DNA of 38,814 bases from Agromyces allii (GTDB lineage Bacteria; Actinomycetota; Actinomycetes; Actinomycetales; Microbacteriaceae), in contig NZ_WBIN01000019.1 in assembly GCF_009749385.1 (NCBI RefSeq), forward strand, positions 1-38,814, in the 5' to 3' direction. The notes beneath the pieces are model-generated. The model did no database searches, had not been told where the DNA came from, and worked only from the letters and a program-made list of their open reading frames with translations. Shown in pieces: positions 31,006 through 38,814 of the stretch. Numbering within the stretch: position 1 is the stretch's first letter; each line of letters begins with the position of its first letter. The position numbers and the translations under genes were made by a program.

Positions 31006-32789
31006 ACGATCGATCGGGCATGCTCGGCCGCATCCGCGACGACGACCGGGGTGCGGCACTGCTCACGGTGCTGGGGCTCTCGCTCGTGCTGCTCATCCTC
31101 ATCGCGATCGGGGCGAGCTGGTCGCTCTCGGGGCTGCGCAAGGCCGGCACCGACAACGATTCGGGTGCGGCGCTCGCCGCGGCCTACGCAGGGGCAGACG
31201 AGTACACCAGTCGACTCGCGAACGATGCCACGTACTACAAGTACGGCAACACGGCGTCGGCCTTCACGATCGCGAGCGGCAGCACGGTCGTTGCTCCTCC
31301 GACCGCGAACCCGGCCTTCAACGTGACGGCCGCCACGAACTGGGCGACCGTCGAGGGTTCGTCTGGGCGCTCGAGCTACCGGTACGAGGTCGACAACTCG
31401 ACCTTCGACCGGAACGGCGTCATCCGCATTCGCTCGACCGGCAAGGTCGGCACACAGGTGCGAAGCATCATCGTGAACATCAAGCAGAAGGGGTTCATCG
31501 ACTACCTCTGGTTCACCGACTACGAGTTCGGTGACCCCATGTTCAATTCCGGCACCTGCAATGAGCCCTATAAGCACGAGTGGGAGCCGGGTGGTCGGCC
31601 GAGCGGCTGCCAGGACATCAGCTTCCTCGGCGGCGACAAGATGTACGGCCCCGCTCACTCGAACGATCGCATGCGTATCTGCGACTCGTCGTGGTTCGGC
31701 CAGATCACGACGGCCGACCCGGGAACGCCGAACTGGACTGACTGCGGAACCCAGGTCTTCGATCAGGGCCCACCGCAATCGGTCGCCTCGCAGCCGATGC
31801 CTCCGACCAACTCGGAGATGAAGTCCGAGGTGCGGGTCGACCTGAGTGCGACCGTCGCGCGACCCGGCTGTCTTTACACGGGGCCCACGACGATCACCTT
31901 CAATTCCAACGGCACGATGACCGTGATCTCGCCGTGGACCAAGGTGACGCAGCCCTCATACACCACCGGGATCGCGAGCCAGAGTCCATCGCAGTGCGGC
32001 TCGATCGCCGCGCTGAACTCGTATGCGGGAGCGACGACCCCTGTGATCGATCACAACCTCATCTACGTGCAAGACGTGCCGAGCGCGACCGGCACGGGCA
32101 TCGAGCCGAACCGTCCGTCGAGTTCCGGCTTTCTGCCGACAGCCTTCACCTGCACTGGCACGGGCGCGTCGAGTGGTTGGCAGTTCCGGCAGTCCGCCGG
32201 CAATGCCTGGCCGCGCATCGGATACCCCTACTACGGCAACTCCACCGCGACGACCGAAGCGATCCCGCCGTCTCCGGTCTCGAGTGCGACGACCCCCTCG
32301 TACGACTGCCGGCGTGGTGACGTCTTCGTGCGCGGACAGGTCGACGGGGCCGTGACGATCGCGGCAACGACCGTGTATGTGACCGGCGACATCACCTACG
32401 TCGACTCCAACGACGACGTGCTCGGTCTCGTCGGCCAGAACTCGGTGTGGGTGTGGAACCCGATGCGTTCCGACGACGTGGCGATCAACCCGAACGGCAC
32501 GGGCAACCGCCGCATCGACGCCGCGATCCTGTCGGTCGGCCACGTCTTCCAAGCACAGAACTACGCGATCGGCGGCCGTCGGGGAAACCTCACTGTGAAC
32601 GGCGCGATCGCTCAGAAGTTCCGCGGCATCGTCGTCGAGAACGGCGGATACATCAAGGACTACCACTACGACGCGAAGTTCAAGACGATCGCGCCCCCGA
32701 AGTTCCTGACGCCCACCACGACGACCTACGGCGTCACCCAGTACGCCTCCACGAAGGCCGCCTACACCTCGATCGGAGCGCCGAACTGA
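31002..32789 (+). CDS. Very large PilX-like minor pilin with C-terminal beta-helix-like domain
   Basis: The 595-residue protein begins [39 protein letters not shown], a PilX-type signal (DRG before AALL) with no Glu at mature position 5, the feature shared with GspK-type tip pilins. A pilin-like part follows to about 165. A Cys-containing segment comes next ([39 protein letters not shown]). The C-terminal domain (about 435-595) has repeated short strands, [26 protein letters not shown] and [19 protein letters not shown]...[15 protein letters not shown], as in right-handed beta-helix or DUF7305-like domains of PilX-like proteins. It probably caps the pilus. Its stop overlaps the pilD start. 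Confidence 0.8.
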   Translation: MNDRSGMLGRIRDDDRGAALLTVLGLSLVLLILIAIGASWSLSGLRKAGTDNDSGAALAAAYAGADEYTSRLANDATYYKYGNTASAFTIASGSTVVAPPTANPAFNVTAATNWATVEGSSGRSSYRYEVDNSTFDRNGVIRIRSTGKVGTQVRSIIVNIKQKGFIDYLWFTDYEFGDPMFNSGTCNEPYKHEWEPGGRPSGCQDISFLGGDKMYGPAHSNDRMRICDSSWFGQITTADPGTPNWTDCGTQVFDQGPPQSVASQPMPPTNSEMKSEVRVDLSATVARPGCLYTGPTTITFNSNGTMTVISPWTKVTQPSYTTGIASQSPSQCGSIAALNSYAGATTPVIDHNLIYVQDVPSATGTGIEPNRPSSSGFLPTAFTCTGTGASSGWQFRQSAGNAWPRIGYPYYGNSTATTEAIPPSPVSSATTPSYDCRRGDVFVRGQVDGAVTIAATTVYVTGDITYVDSNDDVLGLVGQNSVWVWNPMRSDDVAINPNGTGNRRIDAAILSVGHVFQAQNYAIGGRRGNLTVNGAIAQKFRGIVVENGGYIKDYHYDAKFKTIAPPKFLTPTTTTYGVTQYASTKAAYTSIGAPN

Positions 32790-33667
32790 TGCCCGCCGTC
32801 GCCACGCTCGCCACCGCGCTGCCCGCCGTGCTCGTCGCGGCCGTCGGCGTGCTCGGGCTCGCGATCGGGTCGTTCCTCAACGTGGTCGTGTACCGGGTGC
32901 CGGCGGGCAAGTCGGTCGTGGCGCCGCCGAGCGCGTGCCCCGAGTGCGGCAGCGAGATCCGCCCGCGCGACAACGTGCCGGTGCTGTCGTGGCTCGTGCT
33001 GCGGGGGCGCTGCCGCGACTGCTCGGCGCCGATCTCGGCGCGGTATCCGCTCGTCGAGCTCTTCACGGGGGTCGCGTTCGCGTGCATCGCCGCGTGGGTC
33101 GCGTTCGGTCAGGGTTCAGAGGCGTCGGATGCCGGTGCGCAGGCCACGACCGGCACCCTCACCGTGCAGCTGCTCGACCTGGCGATCATGCTCGTGCTGG
33201 CCGGCGTCAGCATCGCGCTGGCGCTCATCGACCTCGACACGAAGCGCCTGCCGAACGTGATCGTCATGTGGGCGGCGATCCTGCTCGGCGCACTCGTGAT
33301 CGTCGCCTCGCTCGCGGCCGACGAGCCCGAGGCGATCGGGCGTGCGCTCATCGGCGGGGTCGGGCTCTTCGCCGTCTACCTGCTGCTCGCGATCGTGTCG
33401 CGGGGCGGCATGGGCATGGGCGACGTGAAGCTCGCGGGCGTGCTCGGCCTCGTGCTCGCGTACTTCGGCTGGGCCGAGCTCTTCGTCGGCGCGTTCGCCG
33501 CGTTCCTGCTCGGCGGCATCGCCGGCATCGCGCTCCTCCTGACCCGCAAGGCGGGGCGGCGCACCGCGATCCCGTTCGGCCCGTGGATGCTGCTCGGCGC
33601 GTGGGTCGGCATCGTCTTCGGGCAGCCGCTCGCCGCCTGGTATCTCGGCCTCGCCGGATTCGGGTGA
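32789..33667 (+). CDS. pilD: Prepilin peptidase / N-methyltransferase PilD
   Basis: PilD cuts the prepilin leaders and N-methylates the new end in the membrane. The 292-residue protein has the N-terminal methylase region [14 protein letters not shown] with the four-Cys zinc site Cys50/53 (CPEC) and Cys75/78 (CRDC). The peptidase part follows, with aspartates in [12 protein letters not shown] and [12 protein letters not shown]. About seven to eight hydrophobic spans are visible. It is a bifunctional enzyme of normal length. ATG at 32789 overlaps the PilX-like stop (TGATG), so it is co-translated with the minor pilins. Confidence 0.95.
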   Translation: MPAVATLATALPAVLVAAVGVLGLAIGSFLNVVVYRVPAGKSVVAPPSACPECGSEIRPRDNVPVLSWLVLRGRCRDCSAPISARYPLVELFTGVAFACIAAWVAFGQGSEASDAGAQATTGTLTVQLLDLAIMLVLAGVSIALALIDLDTKRLPNVIVMWAAILLGALVIVASLAADEPEAIGRALIGGVGLFAVYLLLAIVSRGGMGMGDVKLAGVLGLVLAYFGWAELFVGAFAAFLLGGIAGIALLLTRKAGRRTAIPFGPWMLLGAWVGIVFGQPLAAWYLGLAGFG

Positions 33668-33733
33668 CCCGACCGGACCCGACCGAGACCGACGACGCCG
33701 GCCCGCGGCATCCGCCCCTCACGAACAGACCCT

Positions 33734-33813
33734 GCAGCACCGCACGAACCCAGCACCAGCACCAGCACCGCACCAGCACCACAGCACAGCACGACGAACG
33801 AAGGAACCCGAGA
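33734..33813 (+). other. T-free, C/A-rich leader before pilM
   Basis: The 80 bases from 33734 to the A of the pilM start codon hold 34 C, 28 A, 18 G and no T. CAGCAC/ACCAGC units recur at 33751-33790. The ribosome binding site AAGGAA (33801-33806) is at its end. The transcript lacks U here and is C-rich and G-poor like a Rho-loading site, or simply kept unstructured. Bases 33668-33733 show nothing else. Confidence 0.6.
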
Positions 33814-34868
33814 TGGCACGAACACTCGCCGGCATCGACATCGGCAACGGCTCGATCCGCGCGGCGGAGGTCGCCGACAGCGGCGGCCGCAAGACGCCCG
33901 TGCTCACCCACTACGCCGAGATGACCCTGCCGGAGGGCGCGGTCGTCGGTGGCGAGGTGCGCGAGCTCAACACCGTCGCGGCGGCCGTGCGTTCGCTCTG
34001 GACGCGCGGCGGCTTCACGACGAAGCACGTCGTGCTCGGCATCGGCGGCGAGCGGGTGCTCGCCCGCGACTTCACCGTGCGCCGAGCGCCGCTCGCGCAG
34101 ATCCGCGAGTCGCTGCAGTTCGAGGCGCGCGACGTGCTGCCGATGGCGATCAGCGACGCCGTGCTCGACTTCTATCCCAAGTCCGAGGGCGTGAGCGAGC
34201 AGGGGCCGGTCGTGACGGGCCTGCTCATCGCAGCCCCGAAGGACGTCGTGCTCGGCAACGTGCGCGCCGTGCAGGCGGCGGGGCTGACTGCGGCGGATGT
34301 CGACCTCATCCCGTTCGCCCTGACCCGGGCGCTCGTGACGCGTGCCGGGGTCGAGGGCACGGTCGCGGTCGTCGACATCGGTGCCGAGACGACGACGACC
34401 CTCGTCGTGCGCGACGGCGTCGTGCAGTTCGTGCGCATCGTGCACACGGGCGGCAACGCCGTGACGGGCGAGATCCTGAAGGAGCTCGACTCCGACCCCG
34501 CGACGGCCGAGTCGATCAAGCGCGAGCTCGGGCTGCGCCTCACCGACGCCGAGACCGCCGACGGGCGCCAAGCCGTCGAGGTCATCGCGAACGTGGTGCG
34601 CGGCCAGCTCGCGGCGATCCGCAACACCATCGCGTACTACCAGAACAGCCATGCCGACGAACCCGTCACGCGCGTGCTGCTCACCGGCGGAGGCGCGCAC
34701 CTCAAGGGGCTCGCGACCGCGCTCGGCGAACTCACCCGCCTGCCCGTCGAGCACGTCGACGCGTTCTCGGCCGTGAAGCTCGGGCACCGCCTCGAACGCG
34801 CGGGCCTGAACGGCGACGCGAGACACATGGCCGTCGCGGTCGGCCTCGCACTCGGGAGCGCGGCATGA
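33813..34868 (+). CDS. pilM: Type IV pilus actin-like ATPase PilM
   Basis: PilM is the cytoplasmic FtsA-like member of the PilMNO inner complex. The 351-residue protein shows the actin-fold motifs in order: phosphate-1 TLAGIDIGNGSIRAAEV, phosphate-2 GTVAVVDIGAETTTTLVV (about 185), and the adenosine motif RVLLTGGGAHLKGLATAL (about 287). The SHS2-type subdomain VRELNTVAAAVRSLWTRGGFTTKHVVLGIGG lies between. RESLQFEARDVLPM is also typical of PilM. ATG follows AAGGAA at 6 bases. The ATGA overlap with pilN links it to the next two genes. The partner PilP is absent, as expected without an outer membrane. Confidence 0.95.
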   Translation: MARTLAGIDIGNGSIRAAEVADSGGRKTPVLTHYAEMTLPEGAVVGGEVRELNTVAAAVRSLWTRGGFTTKHVVLGIGGERVLARDFTVRRAPLAQIRESLQFEARDVLPMAISDAVLDFYPKSEGVSEQGPVVTGLLIAAPKDVVLGNVRAVQAAGLTAADVDLIPFALTRALVTRAGVEGTVAVVDIGAETTTTLVVRDGVVQFVRIVHTGGNAVTGEILKELDSDPATAESIKRELGLRLTDAETADGRQAVEVIANVVRGQLAAIRNTIAYYQNSHADEPVTRVLLTGGGAHLKGLATALGELTRLPVEHVDAFSAVKLGHRLERAGLNGDARHMAVAVGLALGSAA

Positions 34869-35575
34869 GCGCGCGGGGCGTCGGCGAGGCCATCGTCGCC
34901 GCGGAGCCCAGGGCCAGCCTGCTGCCGGAGGAGATCCGCACCGAACGAGCCGTCAAGCGCACGCGTCGCGGCCTCGTGTTCGGCGTGCTCGGCACGTTCG
35001 TCGTGGCGGCCCTCGCGATCGGCGCGATGTTCGCCCTGCAGGTGCAGGCCTCGGTGCAGCTCGCGCTCTCGCAGGCGCACACCACGAACCTGCTGCAGCA
35101 GCAGACCGAGTACGGCGAGATCCGCGAGCTCCGCAGCAACGTCATGATCGTCTCGCAGGCGCAGGAGATCGGCGCCTCGACCGAGATCGACTGGCGCGAC
35201 TACCTCGAGGACGTGCAGGCGACGCTGCCCGTCGGCGTCGTCGTCACGCAGGCCGACATCGACTCGGCCACGCCCATGACCCCGTACGCGCAGTCGACCG
35301 CGCCGCTCCAGGGCGAGCGCGTCGCGACCATCGCGTTCACCGCGACCAGCCCGACCCTGCCCGACGTGCCCGTCTGGCTCGACGGCCTCGCCACCCTGCC
35401 CGGTTACGCGGATGCGCTGCCCGGCGAGGTCACCGCGACCGAACAGGGCCAATGGACGGTCAGCATCACGATGCACGTCGACCAGTCGGTGTTCACGAAG
35501 CGATTCGCGCCACCGACGGATGCCGCATCCGAACCTGCAGCAGATGGCACCGACGCCACGAAGGACGGTGAATGA
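34865..35575 (+). CDS. pilN: Type IV pilus assembly protein PilN
   Basis: PilN is a single-span protein that docks on PilM through its cytoplasmic N-terminus. The 236-residue protein has the docking motif in ASLLPEEIRTERAVKRTRRG (residues 17-36; LLP is the conserved core). One membrane span follows (about 37-59, LVFGVLGTFVVAALAIGAMFAL), then a coiled-coil stretch with Gln-rich heptads (LQQQTEYGEIRELRSNV) and a C-terminal ferredoxin-like part. It is longer than PilN of Pseudomonas (under 200). It overlaps pilM and pilO by four bases at each end (ATGA), which suits a fixed-ratio complex. Confidence 0.9.
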   Translation: MSARGVGEAIVAAEPRASLLPEEIRTERAVKRTRRGLVFGVLGTFVVAALAIGAMFALQVQASVQLALSQAHTTNLLQQQTEYGEIRELRSNVMIVSQAQEIGASTEIDWRDYLEDVQATLPVGVVVTQADIDSATPMTPYAQSTAPLQGERVATIAFTATSPTLPDVPVWLDGLATLPGYADALPGEVTATEQGQWTVSITMHVDQSVFTKRFAPPTDAASEPAADGTDATKDGE

Positions 35576-36372
35576 GCATGACCTCACGCAACCGGCTCTG
35601 GGTGATCGGATCCGTCGCCGCCATGGTGGTGATCCTGCTGCTGGCGTGGTTCATCGGCATCCAGCCGCAGCTCGCGTCGTTGCAGGCGCTCCACGCCCAG
35701 CAGCAGTCGATCGACGCGCAGAACGCGCGCGAGCAGGCCGTGCTCGACCAGCTGCAGGCCGACGCCGACGACGCCGACCAGCTCGAGGCCGAATGGAAGA
35801 CGGCCTCTGCATCGGTGCCCGACGGCACCGGCGTGCCGGACTTCATCAACCAGCTCTACGCGCTGCAGACGAGCACGGGCGTCACCATCGAGCGCATCAC
35901 GGTGAGCGATGCGGCCCCGTTCGTCGCGGCGGCGCCCGCGGTGCCCGTCGACGCGGCCACCGACGGCAGCGCGACCGATGCGGGTGCCGACCCGGCGGCC
36001 ACGACCGGCACGTCGACGGATGCTGCGGCCGGCGCCGCGACCTCCACGACGCTCGACGCCTCGAACTTCGCGACGCTGCAGATCGGCGTCGAGGTGTCGG
36101 GGGAGTACGCCGCGATCCTCGAGTTCGTGCACGGGCTGCAGTCGGGAGCCCGACTCATGCTCGTGAACGAGGTCGAGGTCAGCACCGTGGCGGTCGACCC
36201 GAACGCCGGCGCACCCGTCTACGACGAGTCCGGCGCGCTCGTGACCCCCGCAGCCCCGGCCGCGGCCAGCCACCAGGCCCGCATCGGCGGCTTCATCTTC
36301 TCGCTCGTGAACGCCGACGAGGCCGCCTCCACCCAGTCGGATCTCGGCGCCGATCAGGCCGCCGGCGAGTAG
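35572..36372 (+). CDS. pilO: Type IV pilus assembly protein PilO
   Basis: PilO pairs with PilN in the membrane. The 266-residue protein has one N-terminal span (about 8-28, LWVIGSVAAMVVILLLAWFIG). A coiled coil follows (about 32-75, LQALHAQQQSIDAQNAREQ...LQADADDADQLEAEW), then the PilO fold: VPDFINQLYALQTSTGVTIERITV, an Ala/Asp/Thr-rich low-complexity insert (about 125-163), FATLQIGVEVSGEYAAILEFVHGLQSGARLMLVNEVEV, and GFIFSLV. The insert is unlike Gram-negative PilO. ATG at 35572 overlaps the pilN stop; ATG 35578 is also possible. It is the last gene of the pilus operon, and a terminator follows. Confidence 0.9.
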   Translation: MSMTSRNRLWVIGSVAAMVVILLLAWFIGIQPQLASLQALHAQQQSIDAQNAREQAVLDQLQADADDADQLEAEWKTASASVPDGTGVPDFINQLYALQTSTGVTIERITVSDAAPFVAAAPAVPVDAATDGSATDAGADPAATTGTSTDAAAGAATSTTLDASNFATLQIGVEVSGEYAAILEFVHGLQSGARLMLVNEVEVSTVAVDPNAGAPVYDESGALVTPAAPAAASHQARIGGFIFSLVNADEAASTQSDLGADQAAGE

Positions 36373-36388
36373 TCGACGCTCCACGAAA

Positions 36389-36422
36389 AGCACCGCGCGC
36401 GCTCCCGAGCGCGCGCGGTGCT
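36389..36422 (+). terminator. Terminator of the pilus operon
   Basis: Bases 36389-36404 and 36407-36422 are perfect 16-base complements (AGCACCGCG...CGCGGTGCT) centred on CC, starting 17 bases after the pilO stop and followed by CGTT. Confidence 0.85.
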
Positions 36423-36428
36423 CGTTGC

Positions 36429-36434
36429 TAGCAT
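36429..36434 (+). promoter_or_regulatory. -10 box of the next gene (TAGCAT)
   Basis: TAGCAT predicts a start near 36441 and a leader of about 38 bases carrying GGAAGGAG before the ATG at 36479. Confidence 0.5.
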
Positions 36435-36478
36435 GAGCCAACGACCGCGGGTGCGTGGCGCCCGGAAGGAGCGCGATC

Positions 36479-37777
36479 ATGAGCGACACGACGAGTGGCC
36501 CTGACGAGACCGGTGCGACTCCGTCCGACGAGGCCGACGCCACCCTGCCCGCCGACGAGACGGCGAGCAAGGGTTCCGAGACGGCCGACGAGGTCGCGGG
36601 GGTCGATGAGATCGACGAGTTCGACGGGGTCGACGACGCGGTGACGGATGCCCCGGGGGAGCCCCCGGTCGATGAGCCCGCCGCTGCAGCGGCCGACGTC
36701 GAGCCCGAGGCGGCTGCCGAGCCCGAGGCGTTCGCGGCGCCGGAGCCCGCTCCCGCACCCGAGCCCGTGGCGTCGGACTCCGTGGAGCCTGCGCCCGTCG
36801 CTGCGGCCGACCCGGCCCCCGAGCCCGTCGCCGACCCGGTGCCCGAGCCCGCCTCAGCCCCCGAGCCCGCCGCCGACACGGCCGTCGATGCCGACGCCGC
36901 ACGCACGGCCCGCCTCGACGAGGCCGTCGAACGCGCGAACGCCGGCGCCGCGACATCCGCCGAGCCGGAGTACGAGATCGACTACGAATCCGCCGCCGAG
37001 CCCGACCCGGCGCCCGAGACCCTCGCCGCCCCAGCCGTGACCCCGTCGGAGCCGACACCCGAGCCGTTCACCGAGCCCGTGCCCGACCCGGTGACGGCCG
37101 GCAGCGTGCGCCGCGAGACGTACATTCCGCCGGGGGCCGCGGCGACCGCCGTCGGAGCCGCGACGCTCGCGCCCGAACCGCTCATCACGCCGCCGACGCC
37201 GGTGCCGCCGCAGACGATCTACGTGCAGGCGCCCGTGCCGCCGAAGTCGAAGGGCAACCGCGGATTCGGCGTGCTCGTCGCAGCGATCGGCGCCGTCGCG
37301 TTCGCGCTGATCTACGCGGCCGTCACCTACCTGCTGCTGCTCAGCCGCGGCGACCAGGGGGCCGCGACCGACGAGTTCGTGAAGTTCCTCGCCGGACCCT
37401 ACTGGGCCTTGTTCTGGGTGCCGACCATCGCACTGTTCCTCGGATTCGCGCTGCTCGCCGCGATCATCAACCGCGGCCCGTGGTGGACCTACGCGGTCTT
37501 CGGACTGCTCGTGGGCGTGCTCGTGTACTTCTCGTACATCGGCGCCTCGCTGCTGGCGGTGCAGGCCTGGACCCTCACCTTCGCCGAGGCGCAGAGCTTC
37601 ATCGGCGAACGCTGGCTCGACCCGTTCGCGATCATCGCGGGCGTCATCGCCCGCGAGATCCCGATCTGGCTCGGCGGCTGGATCGCCGCGCGAGGCCGCA
37701 CCGTCACCGAGCGCAACCGCCTGGCGCTCGAGGCCTACGACCGCGAACTCGCGGCGGGGCCGAGACCCGTCGTCTGA
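36479..37777 (+). CDS. Membrane protein with long acidic Pro/Ala-rich N-terminal tail
   Basis: I do not recognise this 432-residue protein. Residues 1 to about 255 are low-complexity and disordered, rich in Asp, Glu, Pro, Ala and Val (PEP, EPA and DPV repeats) with no signal peptide, so the tail should be cytoplasmic. The C-terminal part (about 258-420) has four hydrophobic segments (GFGVLVAAIGAVAFALIYAAV, YWALFWVPTIALFLGFALLAAI, YAVFGLLVGVLVYFSYIGASLLAV, FAIIAGVIAREIPIWLGGWIAA) and ends in a charged tail. GGAAGGAG precedes the ATG at 7 bases. It lies outside the pilus operon, between two terminators, so a pilus role is not implied. Confidence 0.8.
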   Translation: MSDTTSGPDETGATPSDEADATLPADETASKGSETADEVAGVDEIDEFDGVDDAVTDAPGEPPVDEPAAAAADVEPEAAAEPEAFAAPEPAPAPEPVASDSVEPAPVAAADPAPEPVADPVPEPASAPEPAADTAVDADAARTARLDEAVERANAGAATSAEPEYEIDYESAAEPDPAPETLAAPAVTPSEPTPEPFTEPVPDPVTAGSVRRETYIPPGAAATAVGAATLAPEPLITPPTPVPPQTIYVQAPVPPKSKGNRGFGVLVAAIGAVAFALIYAAVTYLLLLSRGDQGAATDEFVKFLAGPYWALFWVPTIALFLGFALLAAIINRGPWWTYAVFGLLVGVLVYFSYIGASLLAVQAWTLTFAEAQSFIGERWLDPFAIIAGVIAREIPIWLGGWIAARGRTVTERNRLALEAYDRELAAGPRPVV

Positions 37778-37784
37778 GCGGATG

Positions 37785-37829
37785 CCGCGGCACCCCGACG
37801 TTCACACCGTGAACACCGGGGTGCCGCGG
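37785..37829 (+). terminator. Terminator after the four-span membrane protein gene
   Basis: CCGCGGCACCCCG (37785-37797) pairs with CGGGGTGCCGCGG (37817-37829). An inner stem, GTTCAC/GTGAAC (37800-37805 with 37809-37814), stacks on it. TCGTTTAG follows. Confidence 0.8.
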
Positions 37830-37835
37830 CTCGTT

Positions 37836-37841
37836 TAGGGT
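37836..37841 (+). promoter_or_regulatory. Possible -10 box of the RDD gene (TAGGGT)
   Basis: TAGGGT fits TANNNT and predicts a start near 37848, about 90 bases before the RDD gene. It overlaps the end of the preceding terminator region. Confidence 0.35.
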
Positions 37842-37939
37842 TGTGCGGGAGACGGAAGCCTCCATGGTGACCACTCCCCATGGACAGCGCCCGCCGAATC
37901 GGGTTCGCTGGCTCGTTGACCCTGCGCCCGAGGAGCCTC

Positions 37940-38814
37940 ATGAGCATCACGATGCACGTCGACGACGAGCCCACGCCGGGGCTCGGTCCCGACGGCCGGC
38001 CCGATCCCGCCTACGCGGCGGCGCTCGGCCTCGTTCCCGCTCCGACCGGGCGCCGTTCCGCCGCCTTCACGATCGACGCGGCGATCTGGATCGTGCTGGC
38101 CGCCCCCACGATCTTCGGTGCCGTCGCGCTGTCGACCGCGGTGCTCGAGGCCGGCGGAGACGCCTCGACGGTCGATCTCGCGGGTCTCTCCGGGCCGCTC
38201 ATCGCCATCGCCGTCGGGCAGGCGCTCACGGCCGTGTTCGGGCTCATCCAGCTCATCTCGCACGGCCTGCGCGGCGTCACCGTCGGCAAGGCCGCGCTCG
38301 GCATCCGCTCGGTCAGCGTCGTCGACTTCGGCAAGGCCGGCTTCTGGCGCATCGCGCTGCGTGCGCTCGTGCTGTGGCTGAGCTGGGTCGTGCTGCTCGC
38401 CATCGGGCCGGCGCTCATGTTCCTCTCCTCCAACTGGGACCCCGAGCGGCGCGGTCGCAGCTGGCTCGACCGCATCGGCCGCAGCTACGCCGTCGACGCC
38501 CGTCACGGACTCGACCCGTTCGACGCCAAGGCCATGCGGCACGCGCAGCGCCTGCTCGCCTCGCCGCGCGAGCAGGGCTCCGTGAAGCCGCCCTCGCTCG
38601 CGAGCGACCGCCCGGCGGGCGAGGAGTTCCTCATCCCGTCGCAGCGTTCGAGCTCGGGCGTCGTCTCCGCCGGCGGATCCGTCGACACCGGGCAGTGGGC
38701 CCCGCCGCCCGTCGGCGCGACGGCGCCGCCCGCACCCGGGCAACCCGGTCAGCCGGCGCCCGGCCTGCCCTCGCCGCTGCCGCCGATGCCCGCGACCTCG
38801 GCTCCGGCCGCGTC
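37940..38814 (+). CDS. RDD-family membrane protein (5' part; runs off the window)
   Basis: The frame is open from ATG 37940 to the window edge (291 codons), so the end is missing. A short polar N-terminus is followed by an RDD-type domain: RRSAAFTIDAAIWIVLAAPTIFGAVAL (Arg and Asp at the start of the first span), PLIAIAVGQALTAVFGLIQLISHGLRGVTVGKAALGIRSV (span 2 and the conserved GxTxGKxxxGIR), and FWRIALRALVLWLSWVVLLAIGPALMFLSS (span 3), then RRGRSWLDRI. The rest is Pro/Gly/Ala-rich linker. Relatives often carry another domain such as FHA after this linker, which cannot be seen here. RDD proteins are membrane proteins of mostly unknown, possibly transport, function. AGGAG lies 4 bases before the ATG; ATG 37952 is an alternative. 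Confidence 0.82.
   Translation, partial: MSITMHVDDEPTPGLGPDGRPDPAYAAALGLVPAPTGRRSAAFTIDAAIWIVLAAPTIFGAVALSTAVLEAGGDASTVDLAGLSGPLIAIAVGQALTAVFGLIQLISHGLRGVTVGKAALGIRSVSVVDFGKAGFWRIALRALVLWLSWVVLLAIGPALMFLSSNWDPERRGRSWLDRIGRSYAVDARHGLDPFDAKAMRHAQRLLASPREQGSVKPPSLASDRPAGEEFLIPSQRSSSGVVSAGGSVDTGQWAPPPVGATAPPAPGQPGQPAPGLPSPLPPMPATSAPAA

Noticed and set aside
33741..33790. CAGCAC-type repeats as a possible CRISPR-like or iteron array
   Set aside because: Units are short, irregular and without spacers; the better description is a T-free low-complexity leader.

Overview
The window is high-GC DNA with tightly packed genes, GTG and TTG starts, and many leaderless genes whose TANNNT-like -10 box sits 7 to 8 bases before the start codon. 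The RpoB and RpoC proteins are actinobacterial in type (TTG starts, RpoB beginning [15 protein letters not shown]). Together these suggest an actinobacterium, most likely of the family Microbacteriaceae. This placement is inference from sequence character; no rRNA gene is present to confirm it. I see no tRNA, insertion sequence, prophage, CRISPR array or replication origin.

Left part (1 to about 9.5 kb) is a set of ordinary chromosomal genes in both orientations. It holds the tail of a coiled-coil protein (possibly TPM-domain), a 2-phosphosulfolactate phosphatase family protein, a CGNR zinc-finger regulator, a SprT-like metalloprotein and a PQQ-type sugar dehydrogenase lipoprotein. The three genes of ATP-dependent 5-oxoprolinase (pxpA-pxpB-pxpC) follow, overlapping one another. 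Then come two tandem spermidine-synthase-like paralogues, a six-span membrane protein and a group I truncated haemoglobin.

Middle part (9.5 to 21 kb) holds a large LuxR-type ATPase regulator, divergent from a pair of small uncharacterised genes that end at a strong hairpin terminator. A 363-base AT-richer leader then precedes the rpoB-rpoC operon, which also ends at a strong terminator.

Right part (21 to 36.4 kb) is a nearly complete type IV pilus locus for a cell without an outer membrane. It contains a secreted protein with six Ig-like repeats, PilB (extension ATPase), PilT (retraction ATPase), PilC (platform), PilA (major pilin, followed by a hairpin), three large minor pilins (PilV-, PilW- and PilX-like), PilD (prepilin peptidase) and PilM-PilN-PilO (inner assembly complex). 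No PilP or PilQ secretin is present, as expected for a single-membrane cell. The Ig-repeat protein is a candidate surface partner or adhesin of this machine. The locus ends at a hairpin terminator and is followed by a tail-rich membrane protein and the start of an RDD-family protein.

The most interesting extra signals are non-coding. A C-run/G-run palindrome is shared between the LuxR regulator promoter region and the pilA promoter region, with a weaker relative before pilB. An 80-base stretch with no T lies before pilM. An 8-codon mini-ORF has its stop overlapping the pilT start. Operator-like palindromes lie before the haemoglobin gene and on the likely rpoB promoter.
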